Origin: Nocardiopsis sp. JB363
GTDB taxonomy: Bacteria > Actinomycetota > Actinomycetes > Streptosporangiales > Streptosporangiaceae
NCBI RefSeq assembly: GCF_900143625.1
Contig: NZ_FRFF01000150.1
Span: forward strand, 1 to 59,395
DNA length: 59,395 nucleotides
Reading direction: 5' to 3'
Below, in pieces: positions 1-7,336 of this stretch. The stretch's first letter is position 1. Every line of letters begins with the position of its first letter. A program made the translations under genes and the position numbers. The notes beneath the pieces were generated by a model. The model was not told the origin of the DNA and searched no databases. It was given only the letters and a program-made list of their open reading frames with translations.

Positions 1-107
1 GGGGCGGGGGTGGCGGAGGTACTGCCGGGCGCGACCCAGCCGCCCGGACCGCTCTCCGGGGTCTCCGGCCGCGCGTGGGCTTCGTGGGGTTCGTGTCGTG
101 GGTCCAT
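1..107 (-). CDS. Start of a second PH-domain (YdbT-like) membrane protein, cut by window edge
   Basis: The first 35 codons of a minus-strand frame are open from an ATG that overlaps the stop codon of the preceding PH-domain gene by one base (TGATG). The visible residues are a polar, Pro/Gly/His-rich N-terminal extension (begins MDPRHEPHEAHARPE) with no domain yet. In many actinobacteria a short bPH2 protein (YdbS type) is followed directly by a longer two-PH-domain membrane protein (YdbT type), so this is the expected partner, translated by coupling. The identity is inferred from position only; the rest of the gene lies outside the window. Confidence 0.5.
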   Translation of the reverse strand, partial: MDPRHEPHEAHARPETPESGPGGWVAPGSTSATPA

Positions 108-694
108 CAGGTCGCGTCGTCCCGGAGAGACCCGGCGCGCACGGCCAGTTCCTCGCTGAGCCGGCGCGCTTCCTCGGCGTCCAGGCCCTCGATGGTCGAG
201 GACCCGGCGTAGGAGGCGGTCCGTACCTGGAGCGTGGCCACGTCGAAGATCCGTTCCAGCCACCCCTGGGTGTGGTCGACCGTCTGTAGCCGGTTGACCG
301 GAACCAACTGCCAGGCCCGGCTGATCCACCCGGACCGGGTGTAGATGACGTCCTCGTCGACCTCCCACCTGTGCACCCGGTACCGCCATGAGGGCACGAT
401 GGCGATCTTGAGCAGGGCGTACACAACGTAGGCGGAGGGGAAGGCCCAGGCATTCTCGTGGGCCCACGTCGGCACCCAACCCCAGGCGAAGTTCCCCAGG
501 GCCCAGGCCGCCGCGCTGAGCAGGGCCAGGTTGAACAGCGCGCCGAAGGCCATCCGCAACGTCCACACCCCGATCGAACGGCTGCTCACCCTCCGCATCG
601 GCGGGCGTAGCCGAGCCACACCCGTCCCTGGGTCCGCGGAATGGGGCGTTTCCCTCGGCTGGGGCACGGCGTCGTGGGGCGGGATGTTCGTCAC
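107..694 (-). CDS. PH domain-containing membrane protein (YdbS-like, bPH2)
   Basis: A 195-residue protein with two hydrophobic segments (about residues 45-70, and 75-95 around the SAYVVYALL stretch) followed by a bacterial PH domain type 2 (bPH2/DUF304) that starts at YRVHRWEVDEDVIYTRSGW and contains the conserved PVNRLQTVDHTQGWLER motif. This family sits in the cytoplasmic membrane; its biochemical role is not known. I placed the start at a GTG because a TAGACT -10 hexamer lies seven bases upstream and no ribosome-binding site is present, suggesting a leaderless mRNA; the open frame continues further upstream without coding character. It is coupled to the next gene by a TGATG overlap. Confidence 0.75.
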   Translation of the reverse strand: MTNIPPHDAVPQPRETPHSADPGTGVARLRPPMRRVSSRSIGVWTLRMAFGALFNLALLSAAAWALGNFAWGWVPTWAHENAWAFPSAYVVYALLKIAIVPSWRYRVHRWEVDEDVIYTRSGWISRAWQLVPVNRLQTVDHTQGWLERIFDVATLQVRTASYAGSSTIEGLDAEEARRLSEELAVRAGSLRDDAT

Positions 695-701
695 CCGCCC
701 G

Positions 702-707
702 AGTCTA
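702..707 (-). promoter_or_regulatory. -10 element of a leaderless promoter
   Basis: On the minus strand TAGACT stands seven bases before the GTG of the PH-domain gene. There is no Shine-Dalgarno sequence between them, so transcription probably starts at or beside the GTG. The same spacing recurs before the Nif3 gene. Confidence 0.45.
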
Positions 708-920
708 GGCCCTTCATACGTTCCTCGATCGTGGGCGGGGGCGATGAATCCGGGGCCGGGGGAAGGGCTCACTCCGGCTGGGTGTTCCTTCCACAGCGGT
801 ACGCGGACTTCCCTGACACCCGGAGTCGACATTTCAGGGCGAGAGCACCGAGAACACGTATCAGCGTTCTGTCAGTACCGGTCGGCACACTGGGGACAGA
901 CATCGAATCGGAGGAAACTG

Positions 921-1892
921 ATGACCGACGCCATCCGCGCGGAAGGTCTGGTCAAGGAGTTCAAAGGCGAACGCGCCTTGGACGGAGTCGACCTGACCGC
1001 CAGGACGGGGGCCGTGCTGGGCGTCCTGGGGCCCAACGGGTCCGGGAAGACCACGACCGTGCGCATCCTGTCGACGCTGCTGCGCCCCGACGGCGGGCAC
1101 GCCACCGTCGGTGGGTTCGACGTGGTGCGCCAGCCCCACGAGGTACGCCGCCAGATCGGCCTGACCGGCCAATACGCCGCCGTGGACGCCGAGCTGACCG
1201 GTACCCAGAACCTGGTGCTGATCGCCCGTCTGTTGGGCTTCGATCGTGCGCAGGCCCGAGCCCGGGCCACCGAACTCCTGGAACGCTTCGAACTCTCCGA
1301 CGCCGGCGGTCGCCCGGCCAAGACCTACTCCGGGGGCATGCGCCGCCGGCTGGACCTGGCCGCGAGCCTGGTCGGTCGGCCCGCGCTGCTGTACCTGGAC
1401 GAACCGACCACGGGGCTGGACCCGCACAGCCGCAACGGCATGTGGGCGGTGGTCCGCGACCTGGTGAGCGACGGGGTGACCGTGCTGCTCACCACCCAGT
1501 ACCTGGAGGAGGCCGACCAGTTGGCCGACGACATCATGGTGCTGGACCACGGCAGGGTGATCAGCCAGGGCACCCCCGAGGAGCTCAAGAACCAGGCCGG
1601 CGACCAGGTACTGGAGCTGCGCACGGTGGACAGCGGCCAGCTGCCACTGGCCACCAAGATCATCGAGGCGGTCACGAGCGCACCCGTGCACAGCGACGGT
1701 CTGGTGGCCAACGTTCCGGTCAACGACGTCGCCGTCCTGCCCGAGGTGGTCCGCCGACTGGACGAACAGGGTGTGGCCGTGGGCGAGCTGTCCCTGCGCA
1801 AACCCAGCCTGGACGAGGTGTTCCTGGCCCTGACCGGGCACTCCGCCGAGGCCCCGGACACCGACGACGCCCCCGAAGGAGCTCGCCCGTGA
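921..1892 (+). CDS. ABC exporter ATP-binding protein (DrrA-type)
   Basis: A 323-residue nucleotide-binding subunit of an ABC-2 drug or lipid exporter. Walker A is GPNGSGKTT (about residue 38), the Q-loop is LTGQYAAVD, the signature is TYSGGMRRRLDLA and Walker B is LLYLDEPTTGLDP. The C-terminal extension ending in SLDEVFLALTG is typical of the daunorubicin-resistance DrrA subfamily. GGAGG six bases upstream fixes the ATG; the longer upstream frame is not coding-like. The stop codon overlaps the GTG of the permease (GTGA), so both subunits are translationally coupled. The substrate is unknown. A paralogous pair lies at the other end of the window. Confidence 0.93.
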   Translation: MTDAIRAEGLVKEFKGERALDGVDLTARTGAVLGVLGPNGSGKTTTVRILSTLLRPDGGHATVGGFDVVRQPHEVRRQIGLTGQYAAVDAELTGTQNLVLIARLLGFDRAQARARATELLERFELSDAGGRPAKTYSGGMRRRLDLAASLVGRPALLYLDEPTTGLDPHSRNGMWAVVRDLVSDGVTVLLTTQYLEEADQLADDIMVLDHGRVISQGTPEELKNQAGDQVLELRTVDSGQLPLATKIIEAVTSAPVHSDGLVANVPVNDVAVLPEVVRRLDEQGVAVGELSLRKPSLDEVFLALTGHSAEAPDTDDAPEGARP

Positions 1893-2719
1893 GTACCGTG
1901 ACCACCCGGCCGTCGGCCGCCTCCTCCGGACCCGTACCGCAGATCCCGCAGCGGATCAGTCCGCTGCTGACGGTGCAGAACGGGCTCCAGCTCACCTGGC
2001 GCAGCGTGCTGAAGATCAAGGCCAACCCCGAAGAGGTCTTCGGGCTGATGCTGCAACCGGTCATGTTCGTGACCCTGTTCGTCTTCGTCTTCGGTCAGGC
2101 GATGATGGGTGACTGGCAGACCTACCGGGACTTCCTGATGCCCGGCATCATCGCGCAGTCGGTCATCTTCGCGACCATGGGCACCGGTTTCAGCTTGAGC
2201 CAGGACGTGGAGAAGGGCATCTTCGACCGCTTCCGCTCGCTGCCCATCGCCCGTTCGGCCCCACTGATCGGCGCGATCCTGGGCGACCTGGTCCGTTACG
2301 CCATCACGGTCGTGATGGTGCTGGTGGTCGGACTGGCCATCGGCTTCCGACCAGAGGGCGGGGTGGTCGGAGTGCTGGTCGCCGCGGCCCTGATCCTGCT
2401 GTTCGCCTTCGCGCTGTGCTGGATGTCGGCCTTCGTGGGGATGCTCGCCCGCACCCCCATGGCCGTGCAGTCCTTCGCGATGATCCTGCTGTTCCCGTTG
2501 ACCTTCGGCAGTTCCGCGTTCGTCTCACCCGACGACATGCCGGGCTGGCTCGCGCCCATCGCCGCGAACAACCCGGTCACCCACGTGGTGGACGCCATGC
2601 GCGCGCTGATGCTCGGTGGCGACGTCGCCGGACCGGTGATCTGGACCCTGGTGTGGTCGGTCATCATCACGGCGGTCTTCTCCCCGCTGGCGGTGTGGGC
2701 CTACCGGCGCCGCACCTGA
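1889..2719 (+). CDS. ABC-2 exporter permease (DrrB-type)
   Basis: A 276-residue ABC-2 family permease with about six membrane helices. The amphipathic region before helix 1 (NGLQLTWRSVLKIKANPEEV), the conserved IFDRFRSLPIARSAPLIG loop and the NPVTHVVDAMRAL motif near the C-terminus are typical of DrrB-like proteins. It pairs with the preceding ATPase to form an exporter in the plasma membrane. The GTG start overlaps the ATPase stop codon; a much longer frame upstream is only a shadow of the ATPase gene. A hairpin terminator follows 20 bases after the stop. Confidence 0.92.
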   Translation: MSTVTTRPSAASSGPVPQIPQRISPLLTVQNGLQLTWRSVLKIKANPEEVFGLMLQPVMFVTLFVFVFGQAMMGDWQTYRDFLMPGIIAQSVIFATMGTGFSLSQDVEKGIFDRFRSLPIARSAPLIGAILGDLVRYAITVVMVLVVGLAIGFRPEGGVVGVLVAAALILLFAFALCWMSAFVGMLARTPMAVQSFAMILLFPLTFGSSAFVSPDDMPGWLAPIAANNPVTHVVDAMRALMLGGDVAGPVIWTLVWSVIITAVFSPLAVWAYRRRT

Positions 2720-2738
2720 GGATCCACGGTGCACCCTG

Positions 2739-2772
2739 AACGTCCCGGGCGGTTCCGCGCCACCGGGACGTT
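2739..2772. terminator. Hairpin terminator between convergent genes
   Basis: AACGTCCCGG and its exact reverse complement CCGGGACGTT form a 10-bp stem around a 14-base loop. It follows the DrrB-type permease and precedes the convergent end of the SARP gene, so it may serve both. There is no clear T-run. Confidence 0.6.
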
Positions 2773-2825
2773 CGCAGGGGTCAGGATCAGCAGGGGCCGA
2801 GATCAAGGGCGGGTTCGGGTCGGTG

Positions 2826-5800
2826 TCACCATTCTCCGACGTCGACGTCGTCGGGCACGATCGGTCCCAGCCACCGCTCCACGTTCTCCAGGATCCGTGT
2901 TCTGGGCGTCTGGCGGCCCCGGATGATCAGCCGTTCCGCCTCGGTCCCGCCCAGCGCGCGGTCCAGGCGCGAGCGCAGGGCACCGATCTTGGCGGATGCG
3001 CTGTTGAGGACCCCGCGCAGCCCGGCGCTGTACCCCAACAGCTCCGCGGCCCATCCGGGGTCGCTCTCCGCCGCCAACCGGGAGAGGGTCTCCAGTGCGG
3101 CCGGCCCGGCCATGTCGGGCCCGCTGCGGGAGAGCCACCACGCCCGTCCCGCCTCGTTCCAGGCCCGTTCGACGTCCCCCTCGGCCCACGCGAGTTCGGC
3201 GGCGAGGGTGCGCCAGGTGGGTTCGATGTAGACCGGCGCGAACCCGCCCAGCCCGCGCACCAGGGGTTCGGTACGGTCCAGCAACCGACGGGCCCCCTCC
3301 AGGTCCCCGGTGGCCTGTAACCAATGGATCCTGGTCATGCGGTGGGTCACCAGATGTTCGTCCTCGACCGTTTCCTCCCTGACCCGTTCGAATACGAGGG
3401 CGGCACCCTCCACGTCACCGAGTTCGACCAGGACCTGGGCCATCAGGGTGCGAAAGAGACCGCCGAGCCGCTCCAACCCGGAGCCTTCGGCCAGGTCGAT
3501 GCCCTCCTGCAGCAGCTCCCGAGAACGTTGCAGGTCGGTGGCCGCGGTCGTGTCCACGAGCTGGGCCAGTGCGTTGCACTGCCCCCATACGTCGCCGCAC
3601 TCGCGCATCGTCGACAAGGCGATCTCCGCCCGTTCTCGGGAGCGGGGAGCGTCACCGAAGACCGCGTCGAGTATCGACACCGACAGATACATCATCGCCC
3701 GGACCCAGGGATCCTCGTGCCGCCGAAGAGCGGCCTCCACCCGTACCCGCGCGGGGCCGTCGGGGTCGCCCTCGGCCATCGCCCGGTAGACCAGGCAGGA
3801 AATGAGCACCGGGTGATCCTCGACCCTCGTCCCACCGGCCTCGCACACCTCCTCCACCCGGGCCAACCGTTCCAGTAGGACCGCGCGCCCCGCGGCCATC
3901 TCCCCCGCCTTGTGGAACAGGCAACCCGCGTAGGCGGTCTCCCTGCCCGGTGGCACCTTCTCCCCCACCAGGTCCAGTACCTGTGCGGACCAACGGTGGA
4001 CCTGCCGCCAGGCACCGTCCAGCGTCCAGTACCACTGGGTGCGCTCCACCAGGTCCAGGGCCAGGTCGGCGTCGTGGCTCTCCAGAGCCCAGTGGAAGGC
4101 GGTCGTGCAATTGTCGACCTCGGTCCTGAGCCGGTTCAGCCAGAGGATCTGCCCGGGTCCGCGCAGCCCGGGGTCGGCCCGCCGCCACAGCTCCAACACG
4201 TAGAGGGCGTGGGCATCACGGACACGGCCCTCCTCCCCCGACTCGACCAGGCGTTCCCACCCGTAGGCCCGCACCGTCTCCAACTGCCGGTAGGCGGGCG
4301 GCGCGTCCTCGTGTGCGGGCCTCTCGGCGATCACGAGGGACTTGTCCACCAGGGCGAACAGGACCGTCCACACGTCCCGGCCGGCGACCCGGCCCGGTTC
4401 ACTCGCGGGGTCGGCCGCCACCCGCTCGATCGCCTCCAGCGTGGCACCGCCGGGGAAGACGGCGAGCCTGCGCAACAGCCGACGTTCGGCCTCGTCCAGC
4501 AGTTCCCAACTCCAGTCGACCACCGCCCGCAGGGTGCGGTGGCGGGGCAACCCCGCCCTGCTGCCGTTGGTGAGCAGACGGAACCGGTCGGTGAGACGTT
4601 CGGCGAGCTGGCCGGCGCTCATCACCCGAAGGCGGGCGGCGGCCAGTTCCAAGGCCAGTGGCATGCCGTCCAGCTCACGGGTGATGCGCACGACGTGGTC
4701 GACGTTGTCCGGGGTGAGACGGAACCCCGGGCGAGCCGACTCCGCGCGGGCCGCGAACAACTCCACGGCCGAGCAGGCCAGGGCCAGGTCGACATCGGCA
4801 CCCTCCGGCGGCAGGTCGAGCGAGGGAACCGGCAGGAGCGCCTCGCCCGACAAACCGAGCGGCTCCCGGGACGTGGCCAGCACCCTCAGACCGGGACAGC
4901 GGGCCAGAAGGGTCTGGACGAACCGGGCGGCGTCCTCGATCAAGTGCTCGCAGTTGTCCAGCACCACCAGACAGGGTCGCGCGCCCAGATGGGCGGCGAT
5001 CCGGTCCGTCGGCGACGCCTGAGCGGCCCCGGTGCGGGCCTTGATGACGTTGAGCTCGCGCAGTTCGAGGGCGGCGGCGACGGCCTCGGGCAGGTCCTCC
5101 CCCTGCCGTACCGGTGCGAGTTCGACCCACCACACGCCACCGCTCACCAAGGAGCGGTCCCGTTCGACCAAGGTGGCGGCGGACTCCGTGGCCAAGCGGG
5201 TCTTGCCCGCGCCCCCGGGGCCGGTGAGGGTGACCATGCGGGTGACGCCGAGCCGATCGACGGTCGCCTCGACCTGGGCCTCGCGTGCCACGAACTCGGT
5301 CAGGTGGTGTGGCAGCCGGAGCGGGGGCGCCGGAGCGGCGCCCCGGTCGTCGCTTCCGGGGCCGGAATCGCTCGCCCGCGTCCTCGGGGTCGAGCGTGGC
5401 GGGGTGAGTTCACCGCGCAACAGGTCGAGGTGGACCTGCCGCAGACGGGGTGAGGGATCCAGCCCCAGTTCCTCGGCCAGGCGACCACGAAAGGTCTCGT
5501 AGCCCGCGAGGGCGTCGGCGGTACGTCCACTCCCGGCCAGGGCGCGCATGAGCAGTTCGACGGGGCGTTCACGGTGCGGATCCCCCGACGCCAAGGCCTC
5601 CGCCCGGGGCAGGGCGTCGGTCGCCCGACCGAGGGCGACCTGGGCCTCCAGATGATCCTCGGTGGCCGTGCGGCGGGCCTCCGCCAGGCGCAGGGCGACC
5701 TCCTCCGCCCACCCGCGGGAGGTGAGGTCGGGCAGAGCGGGACCACGCCACAGCGCCAGCGCCGCGCCCAAGGAGTGTTCGGCCCGCTCGAATCGGCCGG

Positions 5801-6140
5801 CCGTCAGATCGGCCCGTCCACGCTCGGCCAGATCCTCGAAGACGTGCAGGTCCACCTGTTCGGGGGCGACTTCCAACCGGTATCCGCCGCCGTCACCGAG
5901 CAGGACGGCCTCCTCGCCCAGCGCGCGGCGCAGACGTGATGCCAGCGCCTGTAGGGCGTTGCCCGCGGCGTTGGGGACGGACTCTCCCCAGATGGCGTCG
6001 GTGAGCTCCTCCACGGCCGACGGACGCCCTGGCCGGAGCAAGAGCAGCACCAGCAGGGCGCGCAGACGGGCACCGCCCACGGCGACGGGTTCACCCGAGG
6101 AATCGAGTACTTGGAGGGGACCGAGAATGGAGAACCACAC
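2826..6140 (-). CDS. AfsR/SARP-family regulator with STAND ATPase and TPR-like region
   Basis: A 1104-residue transcriptional regulator. Order: OmpR-type winged helix (residues 1-95, FSILGPLQVLDSSGEPV, ALQALASRLRRALG), bacterial transcriptional activation domain (about 100-245), a disordered linker, NB-ARC/STAND ATPase with Walker A GPGGAGKTRLA (about 308) and Walker B LVVLDNCEHL (about 390), and a long helical, TPR-like C-terminal half. No LuxR-type HTH is visible at the C-terminus. AfsR-like proteins bind DNA as pathway activators, with the ATPase acting as a switch. The GTG chosen begins exactly at the winged helix; no good ribosome-binding site is seen. Its target is unknown; the neighbouring ABC exporter is one candidate. 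Confidence 0.88.
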   Translation of the reverse strand: MWFSILGPLQVLDSSGEPVAVGGARLRALLVLLLLRPGRPSAVEELTDAIWGESVPNAAGNALQALASRLRRALGEEAVLLGDGGGYRLEVAPEQVDLHVFEDLAERGRADLTAGRFERAEHSLGAALALWRGPALPDLTSRGWAEEVALRLAEARRTATEDHLEAQVALGRATDALPRAEALASGDPHRERPVELLMRALAGSGRTADALAGYETFRGRLAEELGLDPSPRLRQVHLDLLRGELTPPRSTPRTRASDSGPGSDDRGAAPAPPLRLPHHLTEFVAREAQVEATVDRLGVTRMVTLTGPGGAGKTRLATESAATLVERDRSLVSGGVWWVELAPVRQGEDLPEAVAAALELRELNVIKARTGAAQASPTDRIAAHLGARPCLVVLDNCEHLIEDAARFVQTLLARCPGLRVLATSREPLGLSGEALLPVPSLDLPPEGADVDLALACSAVELFAARAESARPGFRLTPDNVDHVVRITRELDGMPLALELAAARLRVMSAGQLAERLTDRFRLLTNGSRAGLPRHRTLRAVVDWSWELLDEAERRLLRRLAVFPGGATLEAIERVAADPASEPGRVAGRDVWTVLFALVDKSLVIAERPAHEDAPPAYRQLETVRAYGWERLVESGEEGRVRDAHALYVLELWRRADPGLRGPGQILWLNRLRTEVDNCTTAFHWALESHDADLALDLVERTQWYWTLDGAWRQVHRWSAQVLDLVGEKVPPGRETAYAGCLFHKAGEMAAGRAVLLERLARVEEVCEAGGTRVEDHPVLISCLVYRAMAEGDPDGPARVRVEAALRRHEDPWVRAMMYLSVSILDAVFGDAPRSRERAEIALSTMRECGDVWGQCNALAQLVDTTAATDLQRSRELLQEGIDLAEGSGLERLGGLFRTLMAQVLVELGDVEGAALVFERVREETVEDEHLVTHRMTRIHWLQATGDLEGARRLLDRTEPLVRGLGGFAPVYIEPTWRTLAAELAWAEGDVERAWNEAGRAWWLSRSGPDMAGPAALETLSRLAAESDPGWAAELLGYSAGLRGVLNSASAKIGALRSRLDRALGGTEAERLIIRGRQTPRTRILENVERWLGPIVPDDVDVGEW

Positions 6141-6362
6141 GATTTCATGATGACCGATTCCCGGCGCCGACGCCTTCGGTTGTCCACAGCCCCCATCGGG
6201 TGTGGGACTCCCGAGAGTCACAGGGGCTCGTCGGACCACAGTAGGGTTCGCTCAGGACCGTGTGACGGCGCCGGAGACGGCCCCGCGCGTACGGTTCCAC
6301 CGCGACGGGCACCGGAGCTTGCCTCCCGTGTGCCGGGTCCGGTGCACAGCGAGTCTCGCCTT

Positions 6363-6989
6363 ATGGCCCGAAAGTCCAGCAGGAGCCCCATTTTGTTCCC
6401 GGTCTTGCCTTTCACCCGGACCGTCGCCGACACCGGCACGGTCCGCACCCGTCCCGGTGTCCGAGCGGGTGCCGTCGTGGCGGGGGCCGCCCTGCTCGCG
6501 TCGACCGGCTGTGGTGTGCTCGATTCGGAGTTGAGCGGCGAGATGCCGACCGACATCAACGTGATCAGCACGATGATGCAGGAAGGGCAGCCGCTGCCCG
6601 CCACCTACACCTGCGACGCCGAGGGGGAGCCGGTCTCCCCACCGTTGACCTGGTCGGGGTTGCCCGACGACGTGGGCTCGATCGCGCTCGTGGTGGACGA
6701 TCCGCAGGCCGCTCTCGTGTTCTGGGTCGTCCATGACCTGGACCCCCAGCTGGTGGAACTGCGACAGAACACCGTCCCGGCCGACGCCAAGCTCGGCCAG
6801 AACAGTTCGGGCGACGCCGCTTACGGGGCCCCCTGCCCCGAGGAGGACGACACGCACTCCTACCGATTCACGGTGTACGCGCTCAACGAACCCCTCGATC
6901 TGCCCGAGGGCGCGTCACTGGACCTGACCCTCGAAAGCATCGCCGCCCAAGCCGTGGCCAGGGGCTCCCTCGTCACCAGCAGCGAGTGA
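6363..6989 (+). CDS. YbhB/YbcL family (PEBP-like) putative lipoprotein
   Basis: A 208-residue protein of the phosphatidylethanolamine-binding/Raf-kinase-inhibitor-like family. Residues 1-60 contain a basic stretch, a hydrophobic core (GAVVAGAALLAS) and a cysteine (STGC) that resembles a loose lipobox, so it is probably exported and lipid-anchored. The PEBP fold follows: PATYTCDAEGEPVSPPLTW, the ligand-site motif DDPQAALVFWVVHDL, and GAPCPEEDDTHSYRFTVYAL. The physiological ligand of bacterial members is unknown. The frame stays open upstream, but the ATG fits the signal sequence. It stands alone, divergent from the SARP gene. Confidence 0.8.
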   Translation: MARKSSRSPILFPVLPFTRTVADTGTVRTRPGVRAGAVVAGAALLASTGCGVLDSELSGEMPTDINVISTMMQEGQPLPATYTCDAEGEPVSPPLTWSGLPDDVGSIALVVDDPQAALVFWVVHDLDPQLVELRQNTVPADAKLGQNSSGDAAYGAPCPEEDDTHSYRFTVYALNEPLDLPEGASLDLTLESIAAQAVARGSLVTSSE

Positions 6990-7336
6990 AATAGATCACC
7001 ATGGGCGTTTTCTGACCGGCTCCACCCTTCCCACCAGGGACCCGGGAATGAACCGAGACAGCTCCCGTTGCCCTCTGCACACAGCGCACGACAGCACATA
7101 CAGTAGGGCTGTGTCCCTCGCCCCTTTTCAGATGACCGATTCCCGTCCACCCGCCGCGCGACGCCCCGGCCCGAGACCGCATCGGGGCTTCGGCGCCCAC
7201 TTCGCCAAGGCCGAGTGGGTCAGGCACCCCGCGGTCACCCGGAACCAGTGCGCCGCCCTCCCCCGGCCGGTCCTCACAGGACCGGTTCCCGGTGCGTCCC
7301 GGGCGCGGCAGACCTCCCCAAGGTAGTGCGTACACC
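6990..7336. other. 347-base intergenic region, possible long leader
   Basis: No convincing gene; the open frames here lack start signals and family resemblance. A TACAGT hexamer near 7099 could be a -10 element for the downstream membrane protein, giving a leader of more than 200 bases. Within that leader CCGGTCCT and AGGACCGG (7267-7285) form an 8-bp hairpin with a 3-base loop. No known riboswitch consensus was recognised. Confidence 0.4.

Noticed and set aside
7048..7326. 92-codon frame before the disordered-protein gene
   Set aside because: No ribosome-binding site, Pro/Arg-rich random composition and no recognisable feature; treated as leader DNA.
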